From Rhodoferax sp. OV413 (GTDB lineage Bacteria; Pseudomonadota; Gammaproteobacteria; Burkholderiales; Burkholderiaceae_C): a DNA stretch of 64,000 nucleotides. Position 1 is the stretch's first letter, and each line of letters opens with the position of its first letter. The notes beneath the pieces were generated by a model. That model saw only the letters and a program-made list of their open reading frames with translations, ran no database searches and was not told the origin of the DNA. This document shows, in pieces, positions 1 through 7,779 of this stretch. A program made the translations under genes and the position numbers. The stretch lies in the NCBI GenBank assembly GCA_945861785.1, contig CAMAWD010000024.1, positions 1 to 64,000 of the forward strand, in the 5' to 3' direction.

Positions 1-11
1 TGGCGTTGGCG

Positions 12-253
12 CGCGTCGCGGCAGGCGCAGCCCGGCGGGGGCTCATACTGGAGCGGTCGGGCGCTGAACGCGCCGACTGCCCTGTGGTGCTCGCCCGAGG
101 GTCGGGCCGCAGAACTCACTGCGTTCACTTCGTTCTCTCCGTTCGGACAACCGCGGCCGAAGTGACAACGAAGTGCGCTGCGCGCACCGACCCTCGAGCT
201 CCGCTCCTCGGCGCTCCAGAAATCGCCCCCACCGGGCTGCGCCTGCCGCGACG
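12..253. repeat. long imperfect inverted repeat
   Basis: The segment at 12-41 (core GTCGCGGCAGGCGCAGCCCG) reappears as its reverse complement at about 224-253, and the inner parts also pair partly (GAGGGTCGG near 108 against CCGACCCTC near 189). The whole tract can fold into a hairpin of about 240 nt. I see no credible protein here: open frames on both strands are low-complexity and mutually complementary, as expected of a palindrome. Its identity (IS end, RAYT-linked element or other family) is not recognised. Confidence 0.6.
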
Positions 254-298
254 CTGGGCTTCTGGTATTCGGGCTGTCGGGGTCCGGACTTCCCCGCA

Positions 299-708
299 CT
301 CCAGCTCCGAGGGGTCAGGCTCCGAGGGGTCACAAGCTCCGAGGGGTCTAGCTCCGAGGGGTCAGGTCTTGTTTTGCAATATTGCAATGCAAGACCTGAC
401 CCCTTTGTGTGCTTTGACCCCTTTGTGTACTTCCCCTGCTGTTGACCCCTTCCCCTGTGCGATGTCGTAATGCAAGACCTGACCCCTTCCCCTGTGTGAC
501 CCCTTCCCCTGTGTGTGACCCCTTCCCTGTGCTTCCCCTGCTGCTGACCCCTTCCCCTGTGCGATGTCGCAATGCAAGACCTGACCCCTTCCCCTGTGAC
601 CCCTTCCCCTGTCGCAATGCAAGACCTGACCCCTTCCCCTGCTTCCCCTGCAATGTCGCAATGCAAGACCTGACCCCTTCCCCTCTGTGACCCCTTCCCC
701 TGCGCGGT
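299..708. repeat. degenerate array of GACCCCTT-type direct repeats
   Basis: The tract first carries four copies of GCTCCGAGGGGTC (about 305-362), then five copies of AATGCAAGACCTGACCCC at 386, 469, 571, 616 and 660, interspersed with more than ten copies of GACCCCTTCCCCTG. Spacing between the five long units is irregular (83, 102, 45 and 44 bp), so this is a shuffled array, not a clean tandem repeat. Long open frames crossing it are artefacts of the repeat. The unit resembles the REP-like palindromes that accompany REP-associated tyrosine transposases in betaproteobacteria, but no such transposase is in the window, so the family assignment is inference. Confidence 0.75.
358..405. repeat. REP-like palindrome inside the array
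   Basis: Two arms of 23 bp face each other: GGGGTCAGGTCTTG plus TTTTGCAAT on the left and ATTGCAATG plus CAAGACCTGACCCC on the right, matching at about 21 of 23 positions with almost no loop. The right arm is the unit repeated four more times downstream. Confidence 0.7.
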
Positions 709-756
709 CAACAGCCAGCGCCCCGCAGCAATCCCTTTTACAGCCAAGGACCTTTC

Positions 757-1425
757 ATGAACACCCCGGCAGACTACATCCGCGCCTACATGCCCGAACG
801 TCCAGTCGACACATCGCGCGCCGCGCTGGTGATGGTTGACATGCAATACGCCACCGGCTCGCGCCAGGGCGCGCTGGCGCGCAAGCTCCAGGCCGATGGC
901 TCCAGCGTGGGGGACTACCGCTTCAACCGCATCGAGCAGCTGGTGATGCCCAACACCCTGCGTCTGCGGTCGCATTTCGCGCGGCTCCAGCGGCCGGTAT
1001 TGCATGTGACGATTGGTGCGGCGCTTCCTGACGCATCGGACGCGCCAGTGCACATGCGCAAGCTGTTCGTCGAGTTCCGCAACCACGTGGGGAGCCGCGA
1101 GCACGAGATCGTCGACGAACTCAAGCCGCTGCCCGGCGAACACGTGCTGCGCAAGACCACCATCGGCGCATTCGCATCGACCGGCATCGACAGCCTGCTG
1201 CGGGCGCTGGGCTGCGAGCAGCTCTACATGACCGGCGTATCGACCAACATGTGCGTGGAGACGACAGCGCGTGAGGCCGCCGACCGCGGGTACCTCGTCA
1301 CCTTGGTCGAAGACGCCTGCGGTACCACGCACGAAGACCTGCACCAGAACACGATGCGCAACTTTCAGCGGCTGTTCGGGCGCGTGCGATCCTGCGCCGA
1401 GACACTTGAGGAGCTGCGAACATGA
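757..1425 (+). CDS. isochorismatase-family cysteine hydrolase
   Basis: A 222-residue protein of the isochorismatase/N-carbamoylsarcosine amidase fold. The family triad is visible: Asp28 in ALVMVDMQ, Lys133 in LRKTTIG and the nucleophile Cys166 in GVSTNMCVETTA, with the usual cis-peptide GVST before it. Members hydrolyse amides or enol ethers (isochorismate, nicotinamide, maleamate, carbamoyl groups); the substrate cannot be read from sequence. It is the first gene of a compact run whose next start codon overlaps its stop, so it is probably translationally coupled to the racemase-like gene. The company of an Asp/Glu-racemase relative and later hydratase and lyase genes makes an amidase step on a small carboxylate plausible. 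Confidence 0.85.
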   Translation: MNTPADYIRAYMPERPVDTSRAALVMVDMQYATGSRQGALARKLQADGSSVGDYRFNRIEQLVMPNTLRLRSHFARLQRPVLHVTIGAALPDASDAPVHMRKLFVEFRNHVGSREHEIVDELKPLPGEHVLRKTTIGAFASTGIDSLLRALGCEQLYMTGVSTNMCVETTAREAADRGYLVTLVEDACGTTHEDLHQNTMRNFQRLFGRVRSCAETLEELRT

Positions 1426-2207
1426 TGCAGAAGAAAAGGGTCCTGGTCATCGTGCCATTCGCGATGTCGGCCGACAACCTGGCGCTGCGCCAGCAACAGC
1501 TCGCGGGCCTGCAGTTCGGTGCCGACCTGCAATTCGACTACCGATGCGTCAAGGCCGGCCCGGCCAACTATTCGAGCCACCACGACTTCGCGCTGGCCGA
1601 CATATCGATTTTCGAGGCCGGCTGCCGCGCGCAGGACGAGGGCTTCGCGGCGGTGTGCGTAGACACAATGAGCGACTCCGGCGTGGCAGCACTGCGCTCG
1701 GTGCTCGACATTCCGGTTTTCGGCCCCGGCAAGGTATCAATGCTCACAGCGCTCATGCTTGGGGACCGTTTTTCCATCATCACCATGGCCAGTCGCTGGA
1801 AGCCGCTCTACAAGAAAGCCCTGGACGAACTGGGACTGCACCACAAATGCGCTTCCGTTCGGGCCATCGAGGTACCGCCCGACAACCAGGGCCTGCTGTC
1901 GGGCAAGGAGGACGCGGTGTTCCCGCTGCTGGAAGCCGCCGCCCGGATGGCGATCGAGATCGATGGGGCGGACGTGCTGATCCTCGGGTCGACCACCATG
2001 CACCAGGCGCACGGCTACCTTCAAAGCCGCCTGCCGGTGCCGGTCATCAACCCGGGGCCGCTGAGCTACAAGATGGCCGAGGCGGCGCTCGCCCTGGGGT
2101 ACCCGCCAAGCCGCCAGGCCTATCCCCGCCCGCTGCAGCCGCGCCTGGACATGCTGGAGGCGATGCAGGCTGCCGCGCAGCGCTCGCTGGCAGGACCCAC
2201 ACCATGA
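1422..2207 (+). CDS. Asp/Glu/hydantoin racemase-family protein
   Basis: A 261-residue protein of the Asp/Glu racemase superfamily, which also contains hydantoin racemases and maleate cis-trans isomerases. The N-terminal half has VIVPFAMS and AAVCVDTMSDSG, placing one Cys at the usual first catalytic position. The second half has LILGSTTMHQ where the family normally has a second Cys (LGC[TA]GM), so one of the two acid/base thiols is replaced by Ser. The enzyme may therefore use a one-Cys isomerase or lyase mechanism. The ATG overlaps the preceding stop codon, and the next gene overlaps its end by 4 bp. Family call is firm; reaction is unknown. Confidence 0.8.
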   Translation: MMQKKRVLVIVPFAMSADNLALRQQQLAGLQFGADLQFDYRCVKAGPANYSSHHDFALADISIFEAGCRAQDEGFAAVCVDTMSDSGVAALRSVLDIPVFGPGKVSMLTALMLGDRFSIITMASRWKPLYKKALDELGLHHKCASVRAIEVPPDNQGLLSGKEDAVFPLLEAAARMAIEIDGADVLILGSTTMHQAHGYLQSRLPVPVINPGPLSYKMAEAALALGYPPSRQAYPRPLQPRLDMLEAMQAAAQRSLAGPTP

Positions 2208-3046
2208 CAAAGCTGCTGACCAGCGACCAGGTGGAACGCTACGCGCGGGATGGCTTCGTCCACCCGGTGGCGGTGCTCTCGCGCGACGAAGTTCGGGAAC
2301 TGCGCCGCGAACTCGAAGACTGGGAACACACCCGGGGCGCACCGATCGACTTCCCCGAAAAATCGAAGTCTTACCTGCTGTTTGACTGGGCCGACCAATT
2401 GGTGCACCACCCGCAGGTCCTCGATGCGGTTGAAGACCTGATCGGCCCCGACATCCTGGTCTACCACTCCACACTGTTCCTGGAGGAGGCGCATAGCGGC
2501 GCCTTCGTGCGCTGGCACCAGGACAGCACCTATTTCTACCTCGAGCCGCACCTGCACGTGACGGCATGGGTGGCCTTGTCCGCGGCTTCTGTCCTGTCGG
2601 GGTGCATGCGCGCCCTGCCCGGCAGCCACCGCTGGGGCGCGTTCGCACACGACGACAAGCCGGGCCCGATGAACATGATCCGGCGCGGCCAGGGCATCAG
2701 CGGCCGTTTTGACGGCGAGGCGGGCACCCTGATGCCAGTGGCCGCAGGCGAGATGTCGCTGCACCACACCGACCTGGTGCACGCGTCGGGCGCAAACGAC
2801 AGCGGCGACCGCCGCATCGGTTACGCCATCAGCTACATCCCGGCGCATGTGCGCCCGGCGGGCGCGGTACGCCCGCACGCCTTGTGCGTGCGTGGCCGTG
2901 ACCACGGGCACTTTGTCCCGGAGCGGCGGTTGCGCAGCGCGTTGTCCGCAGAAGACAGGCAACAGCACCGAGAGGCTTTGGCGGCGTTTCGGGCCTTGCA
3001 GGACGCCGGTTTCTCCCTGGCGGCAAGCGCCACAGGCGCGCCATGA
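2204..3046 (+). CDS. phytanoyl-CoA dioxygenase (PhyH) family protein
   Basis: A 280-residue Fe(II)/2-oxoglutarate dioxygenase. The facial triad is visible as H105-x-D107 in RWHQDSTYF and the distal His193 in TDLVHASGAND, followed by RRIGYAISY with the Arg expected to bind 2-oxoglutarate. ALPGSHRWG is the conserved loop of the PhyH family. ATG 2204 is chosen because it overlaps the upstream stop and gives a normal family length. Such enzymes hydroxylate alpha-carbons of acyl-CoAs, small organic acids or quaternary amines; the substrate here is unknown. It shares an operon with hydrolase, racemase-like and NTF2-like genes. Confidence 0.88.
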   Translation: MTKLLTSDQVERYARDGFVHPVAVLSRDEVRELRRELEDWEHTRGAPIDFPEKSKSYLLFDWADQLVHHPQVLDAVEDLIGPDILVYHSTLFLEEAHSGAFVRWHQDSTYFYLEPHLHVTAWVALSAASVLSGCMRALPGSHRWGAFAHDDKPGPMNMIRRGQGISGRFDGEAGTLMPVAAGEMSLHHTDLVHASGANDSGDRRIGYAISYIPAHVRPAGAVRPHALCVRGRDHGHFVPERRLRSALSAEDRQQHREALAAFRALQDAGFSLAASATGAP

Positions 3047-3438
3047 CCCGTCCACCAACCGCGGACGACATCCGCCTGGTCCGGCTCGCCGAGGCCTATT
3101 TCGCCGCCGTCGACCGCATGGACCTGCCAGCCACGCTGGGCTGTTTCGCGGCCGACGCGCGCTTCACCATCGCCACCTACAACACCGTGTACGCGGGCCG
3201 CGACACGGAGATTCGCGGCATGTTCGAGCGGCTCAACACGCGTTATGCCAGGGTGTGGCACGGTGCCTTCGACCATGTGGTGCAGGCGCCCGACCGGATC
3301 GCCAGCCGCTTTCGCGTGGAAAACCTGACTTTCGACGCTCAGAAGCTGGTCAAGCACAACTGCAATTTCTTCCGACTGCGCGGCGACCTGTTCGAGGAAG
3401 TCTTCGTTTACATGAGCGGAGACAACTCGCTTGGCTGA
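3043..3438 (+). CDS. SnoaL/NTF2-like small protein
   Basis: A 131-residue protein with an N-terminal helix (RLAEAYFAAVDRMDLPATLGCFAADARF) and the cone-shaped NTF2/SnoaL-like fold pattern. Members are either small lyases/isomerases or accessory ligand-binding subunits. No catalytic residue set can be assigned with confidence. It overlaps the PhyH gene by ATGA and ends the first operon. A 139-bp gap with no recognisable signal follows. Confidence 0.75.
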   Translation: MTRPPTADDIRLVRLAEAYFAAVDRMDLPATLGCFAADARFTIATYNTVYAGRDTEIRGMFERLNTRYARVWHGAFDHVVQAPDRIASRFRVENLTFDAQKLVKHNCNFFRLRGDLFEEVFVYMSGDNSLG

Positions 3439-3577
3439 GCGGCTTCCCCGGGCACGGACAGCCCGCATGTGATGCAGGCGCCGTGTTGGCCAGCGTGTCT
3501 CGCCCTGCCTGGTGCAGTGTCGCCATATTTTTGGTCTATCCAGTCAGATTCTGGCGACAGGCTGCGCGGGGCGTCCA

Positions 3578-3961
3578 TCAAGCCCCGGGCCACAGCTTCG
3601 CAAAGTCGTAAGTGAGTTGTCGATGGTGTCGGATCGACAAAAGGTATACGGTGGCTTGGGGCTCCATGGCCGCATAGAGCAGCAGGTAGTCGCCGTGCAG
3701 GTACTCACGCAGCGCCTCCGGAGCACCGGCGGGTAGCGCGCCAAGCTGGGCCAGCGCCTCGGCCGACTGCGGAGGGTTGGCCAGGTAGCGCCGGCCGATG
3801 CGCGGGAACCGGCGCAGGTTGGGGATCACCGTGGCGCGCACCTCGGCCAGGAGCGCGTCAAAGGCAAACCCGGCATCGAGCTGCAACAAGAAGGCCTCGA
3901 TGGCGTCCAGGCGCTCCAGGAAACTGGCGGTCAGTTCGACCCTGAAGAGCTGGTCAGCCAC
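3578..3961 (-). CDS. RelE/ParE-superfamily toxin
   Basis: A 127-residue protein with the ParE/RelE core order: an N-terminal helix pair (FLERLDAIEAFLLQLDAG), RFPRIGRRYL, then the C-terminal strands LREYLHGDYLLLYAAM and VYLLSIRHHRQLTYDF. ParE members poison gyrase and RelE members cleave mRNA; which applies cannot be told. It is slightly longer than usual (about 100) because of an Ala-rich insert around residues 65-80. Its start overlaps the end of the Phd-like antitoxin by 8 bp, the standard antitoxin-first order. Confidence 0.82.
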   Translation of the reverse strand: MADQLFRVELTASFLERLDAIEAFLLQLDAGFAFDALLAEVRATVIPNLRRFPRIGRRYLANPPQSAEALAQLGALPAGAPEALREYLHGDYLLLYAAMEPQATVYLLSIRHHRQLTYDFAKLWPGA

Positions 3962-4292
3962 GCTTCTTCGCTGACCCGCCGATCACGGTAGCCTTGGTGC
4001 GTGCCGCAGCGCGGCGCTGCTGCAGTTGTGCAATGGCACCGTCGGCCTCGAAAGTGCGACCCGCCGCAATGTCTGCCAGGCCGCGCCGGGCATCGTCGAT
4101 CAGCAACAGGTGAATACGTTCGCGCTCAAGGCGGTGGTAATAGTCCAGCCGGTCGGAGTCGATCAGCGCCACATAACTCTCGCCGTTTTTGGTGATGATT
4201 TTTTCGGCGCCGCCTTTGGCCTGGTCGGCCAACTCGGAAAGGTTGGCCCGTGCCTGGGTGAAAGGCACCACATCGCTGGCGGAAAAGCCCAT
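3954..4292 (-). CDS. Phd/YefM-family antitoxin
   Basis: A 112-residue protein whose N-terminus (VVPFTQARANLSELADQAKGGAEKIITKNGE) is the Phd/YefM DNA-binding fold. The C-terminal charged tail would wrap the toxin. Family members bind the toxin and repress their own operon, with conditional cooperativity. It precedes and overlaps the ParE-like gene. The pair stands convergent or divergent to the flanking catabolic genes and looks like an independent stabilisation cassette. Confidence 0.87.
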   Translation of the reverse strand: MGFSASDVVPFTQARANLSELADQAKGGAEKIITKNGESYVALIDSDRLDYYHRLERERIHLLLIDDARRGLADIAAGRTFEADGAIAQLQQRRAAARTKATVIGGSAKKRG

Positions 4293-4426
4293 GGACGGCT
4301 CCTTGTGGGTAGATGACAGAATTCTGTGCAGTCTACCTCAGCGCACAGGCCGCGATCACCCAGACGGGCTCGGACACTGGTGGACAATGGCGCAACCTCT
4401 TCCAACCCGACCCAAGGAGCCCCGCC

Positions 4427-5365
4427 ATGTCAGACTGGCAACCATCCGCACGTTACCCCGACCCATCGGTGGTGGTGATCGACCCTTCCTTCGAGCGTTA
4501 CCGCCTCGCCCTGGCCAAGGTCGAACGGCTCGCCACCGGCATGCGCTGGTCCGAGGGCCCGGTGTGGCTCGGCGACACCCGCGCGCTGGTCTGGAGCGAT
4601 GTGCCAGGCGACTGCATGCACCGCTGGGACGAAGCCACCGGCCAGACCAGCGCGTTCCGCCACCCCTCCAACAACGCCAACGGCAATACCCGCGACCGCC
4701 AGGGCCGGATCGTCACGTGCGAACACCTGACGCGGCGCGTCACCCGCACCGAACACGACGGACGCATCACGGTGCTGGCCGACGCGTTTCAGGGCAAACG
4801 ACTGAACTCGCCCAACGACATCGTGGTGAAGTCGGACGACTCGGTCTGGTTCACTGACCCCAGTTTCGGCATCGGGGGTTTTTACGAGGGCTTGAAGGCG
4901 CAGGCCGAGTTGCCCACCAACGTCTACCGGATCGACGCCGACGGCACGATCGACGTGGTCGCCGAAGGCATCAACTTCCCCAACGGCCTGGCGTTCTCGC
5001 CCGACGAATCCATCCTGTATGTCGTCGAGTCGCGCGCCAACCCGCGCCGCATCCTGGCGTTCGACGTGCAAGGCGGGCGCACGCTGGCCAACCAGCGCGT
5101 GGCCATCGATGCCGGCCCGGGTTCGCCGGACGGTTTTCGCCTGGACGTGGACGGCAACCTGTGGTGTGGCTGGGGCATGGGCGCGCCGGGGCTCGACGGT
5201 GTGCATGTGTTCAACCCGTCCGGCAAGCTGATCGGCCGCATCGACCTGCCCGAGCGTTGCGCCAACCTGTGTTTCGGCGGGGTGCACCGCAACCGACTGT
5301 TCATGGCCGCCAGCACCTCGCTGTATTCCTTGTACGTGAACACGCAGGGTGTCGGTTACAGCTGA
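4427..5365 (+). CDS. SMP-30/gluconolactonase/LRE-family lactonase
   Basis: A 312-residue six-bladed beta-propeller lactonase. The divalent-metal ligands of the family are visible: Glu43 in RWSEGPVW, Asn130 in LNSPNDIV and Asp193 in FSPDES. ATG 4427 is preceded by AAGGAG at 4413 and is preferred over an upstream in-frame codon that lacks a ribosome binding site. Members hydrolyse sugar lactones or other lactones to hydroxy acids. In this setting it may open a lactone formed during catabolism of the imported compound. No signal peptide is seen, so it acts in the cytoplasm. Confidence 0.87.
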   Translation: MSDWQPSARYPDPSVVVIDPSFERYRLALAKVERLATGMRWSEGPVWLGDTRALVWSDVPGDCMHRWDEATGQTSAFRHPSNNANGNTRDRQGRIVTCEHLTRRVTRTEHDGRITVLADAFQGKRLNSPNDIVVKSDDSVWFTDPSFGIGGFYEGLKAQAELPTNVYRIDADGTIDVVAEGINFPNGLAFSPDESILYVVESRANPRRILAFDVQGGRTLANQRVAIDAGPGSPDGFRLDVDGNLWCGWGMGAPGLDGVHVFNPSGKLIGRIDLPERCANLCFGGVHRNRLFMAASTSLYSLYVNTQGVGYS

Positions 5366-5419
5366 CTGGCCGGCCACCACTGGCAGTTCCCCTGGCGTGG
5401 CAGCAGCGTCGGGACTCGC

Positions 5420-6766
5420 TCAGACCGCAGCCCGCTTCAGCAGCGCCGTCCAGTCCGACAACGCAACATCTCCCGCCGCCAGGGCCAGCGTAGCATCGAG
5501 CACCTGCGCGCCATGGGCCGCTGGCCATGCGCGCCGGGTGAGGTCCAGGAACTTGCCCCGCAACTCGTCGCGGGTGTAGGGCATGGCGTCGTCACCGCGG
5601 TTCACACCAACCTCGCCTTCGCGGGTGCTGCCGTCCATGAGCAGTATCTCTACCCGCGCCGGCCGCTCCAGCGGCAGGCGGCGGGTCATTTGCGGGTCTT
5701 CGCGCACGTCGACACGTTGTGCCAACGCAAGGACGGCCGGATCGCGAACCGCGTCCCAGCTGAAACTCGCCAGGGCGCTGCTGCCGTTGACGATGCGCGT
5801 GGCCACCGCAAATGGCACCGAGAACTTGGCGGCAAGCGTGTTGTGGGGCGAGCGCCCATTCAACTCGGCGGCGAGGTTGTAGCTGGTGACCTGGATGGCG
5901 CGGATCTGGTCTGGCCGCGGCAGCGGCCCGCGTGCTGCGATCTGGTCGATGGCGTCGAGCGTGCCGTGGTTGAAGCGGCAGCAGGAATGCAGCTTGAAGT
6001 AGTTCTGCATCACATGCCACTCGGCGCCCAGGCCGCGCAGCAACTCGGTGGTGTCGAAGTGCTCGGAGACGATCTTGCCAAACAGCGAGGCCAGGCCATC
6101 GCGCTCGCCAGAAAACCCGCTCTCGGCCAGTTGCAGTGCCAGCAGCCCGTTGCGGTTGCTCAGGCCGGCGTACACATTGCGCACCAGGCCGCCGTCGAGC
6201 ATCGTCTGCTTGGAGGTGGCCGTCGTCATGGACGAACCGATGTTGATCGTCTCGCGCATGGCCGCCGTGCCCAGGCAAGCCACCCGCGCGCATGCGGCAG
6301 CCGCGCCCACCGTGCCCCAGGTTCCATGCGGGTGCATGGCCGCGCGCAGGCGCGACGCCGCACCCAGGCGCGAACCGACCTCGTAACCCACCAGCACCGC
6401 GGACAGGAACACCCCCGCATCGGCCCCCCTTTCCTCGCACAGGGCCAGCGCAGCCGGTACCACGTGGACCGCCGGGTGGCCGCGCGAAAATCGGTTGCCC
6501 TCGTCCATCTCCAGAAAGGTGCCCGCTGTGCCATTGACCAGCGCCGCTGCATCGGCGCTGCAACTGCGCCCCAGGCCCGGCAAGGTGGCGCGCCCCGTTG
6601 CTGTCTGTCTGGCCGCAAGTTCGCGCAGTTCGGGCTCGGCCGACCCACCGACAATGGACGCCACGGTGTCGGCGAGGATCCAGCCAAGCTGCTCCCGGAC
6701 CGGCGCAGGCACGGTGTCGATGTGAAGGTCGGCCGCGAATCGGCTGAAGGTGTCAAGGTAGTCCAT
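5420..6766 (-). CDS. MmgE/PrpD-family protein (2-methylcitrate dehydratase-like)
   Basis: A 448-residue protein with the MmgE/PrpD pattern: N-terminal all-helical domain with LVNGTAGTFLEMDEG and RGHPAVHVVPAALAL, then SNRNGLLALQLAESGFSG, YFKLHSCCRFNHGTLDA and a C-terminal lid. Family members dehydrate 2-methylcitrate or act on related tricarboxylates such as cis-aconitate and itaconate precursors. ATG 6766 is chosen because AGGAG lies 7 bp upstream; an in-frame TTG 18 bp earlier lacks that. It overlaps the end of the deacetylase-like gene by 14 bp, forming a two-gene minus-strand operon divergent from the ABC importer. Confidence 0.88.
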   Translation of the reverse strand: MDYLDTFSRFAADLHIDTVPAPVREQLGWILADTVASIVGGSAEPELRELAARQTATGRATLPGLGRSCSADAAALVNGTAGTFLEMDEGNRFSRGHPAVHVVPAALALCEERGADAGVFLSAVLVGYEVGSRLGAASRLRAAMHPHGTWGTVGAAAACARVACLGTAAMRETINIGSSMTTATSKQTMLDGGLVRNVYAGLSNRNGLLALQLAESGFSGERDGLASLFGKIVSEHFDTTELLRGLGAEWHVMQNYFKLHSCCRFNHGTLDAIDQIAARGPLPRPDQIRAIQVTSYNLAAELNGRSPHNTLAAKFSVPFAVATRIVNGSSALASFSWDAVRDPAVLALAQRVDVREDPQMTRRLPLERPARVEILLMDGSTREGEVGVNRGDDAMPYTRDELRGKFLDLTRRAWPAAHGAQVLDATLALAAGDVALSDWTALLKRAAV

Positions 6767-7652
6767 GGAGAGGCTCCTGCGCAACAGATGGCATCAAGTC
6801 GGTCGGTGTGGCCCAGAACACGTCGGGCTGTGCGCGAAGGCGCGCCAGCAGCGTGCGCAACGCGCCAATGCGGCTGGGCATGCCGCACAGCCAGGGGTGC
6901 AGGCCCAGCGCAAAAACCGCCGTGCGCCCTTGCTGCCGGCACTCCAGGTGCAGCCGGTCGAACGCAGCGCCGGCGAGCTCCGCATGGGCACGCGGCTCGA
7001 GGTTGCGCAGCCACTGGCACTGCACGTCGTCCCATTCGGAAGACAGCGGCACGGCCAGCACGGGCGGCGTGGTGCCCAGCCAGTAGGGCTGGTCGTCATT
7101 GGACCAGTCCAGCGTGTAATACACGCCGGCGTCGGCCAGCAACTGCGCCGTGTCGGGCGTGGTTCCCCAATCCTGGCTGATCCACCCCTGCGCGCGCTTG
7201 CCCGTGGCAAGTTCGATGGCAGCCAGCGATTCGGCGATGTGCGCGCGCTGGTCCTCCAGCGGCATCGCCGAATGCAGCATCTTTGTGGCCGAGACACCAT
7301 GGCCGACCCACTCGCAGCCCCAGTCGGCGAAGGTCTGCACCAGCCGCGGCAAGCGCTGCACCGCCATGGCGTTGGCGGCAATCACCGGCCGCACGCCGGC
7401 GTGCTTCAACGCATCGATGACACGGAAGATGCCCACGCGCAGTCCGTATTCGCGCTGTGACCAACTGCGGTAGTCCGGCGAAAAGCTGCCGAACTCCCCC
7501 ACCATGCGCGGGTCGCGCAGCGCACCATCTTCGGGCACCATCTCCCAATGCTCCAGGAACAGCACCGCGAAGGCGGCCAGACCCTGCCCGCCTCGCCACA
7601 GGCTGCGCGGCCGTGCGGGCAATGCCGAATAGGGATAGAGCGCATGGTCCAT
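6753..7652 (-). CDS. polysaccharide-deacetylase (NodB)-fold hydrolase
   Basis: A protein of about 299 residues similar to the PuuE/allantoinase-like branch of the NodB fold (YPYSALPARPRS at the N-terminus, SFSPDYRSWSQREYG, GHGVSATKM, WISQDWGTTPDT). These enzymes are metal-dependent hydrolases of amide or ring C-N bonds. ATG 7652 is chosen because family members start right before this YSALP motif; ATG 7715 would add 21 residues that look like leader DNA. It is the first gene of a divergent operon with the MmgE/PrpD gene and probably shares control with the importer through the palindrome at 7731. Confidence 0.78.
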   Translation of the reverse strand: MDHALYPYSALPARPRSLWRGGQGLAAFAVLFLEHWEMVPEDGALRDPRMVGEFGSFSPDYRSWSQREYGLRVGIFRVIDALKHAGVRPVIAANAMAVQRLPRLVQTFADWGCEWVGHGVSATKMLHSAMPLEDQRAHIAESLAAIELATGKRAQGWISQDWGTTPDTAQLLADAGVYYTLDWSNDDQPYWLGTTPPVLAVPLSSEWDDVQCQWLRNLEPRAHAELAGAAFDRLHLECRQQGRTAVFALGLHPWLCGMPSRIGALRTLLARLRAQPDVFWATPTDLMPSVAQEPLHGLP

Positions 7653-7693
7653 GGGAAGATTGCCCGGAACGACCGGGTGCGGGTTTGCAACAG

Positions 7694-7722
7694 TTGACTT
7701 GCCGGCACGAACCATGCATAGT
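7694..7722 (+). promoter_or_regulatory. candidate sigma-70 promoter of the ABC importer operon
   Basis: TTGACT at 7694-7699 and CATAGT at 7717-7722 are separated by 17 bp and lie 60-85 bp before the importer start codon. The assignment rests on matches to consensus only. Confidence 0.45.
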
Positions 7723-7730
7723 CTATTGCA

Positions 7731-7752
7731 ATTGTTCTACTTATGGAACAAT
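7731..7752. promoter_or_regulatory. operator-like palindrome between divergent operons
   Basis: ATTGTTC and GAACAAT are perfect 7-bp arms separated by 8 bp, directly downstream of the candidate -10 at 7717. The position fits a repressor site that would occlude the start of transcription. The operon's own GntR-type regulator (14916-15710) is the obvious candidate to bind it, but this is inference. Confidence 0.6.
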
Positions 7753-7779
7753 ATTCCTTCTACCACCACGAGGACCCCC

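Noticed and set aside
43-1344. 433-codon open frame on the minus strand over the repeat tract and the first gene
   Set aside because: It crosses the direct repeats and is the complement of the isochorismatase-type gene; the residue pattern is repetitive and has no family features.
1271-3046. A 591-codon frame suggesting a fusion with the PhyH protein
   Set aside because: The first 310 codons are the wrong frame of the racemase-like gene; ATG 2204 gives a normal PhyH protein overlapping the upstream stop.
3439-3577. A terminator or small gene between the NTF2-like and ParE-like genes
   Set aside because: No hairpin with a T-run and no convincing start codon were found.
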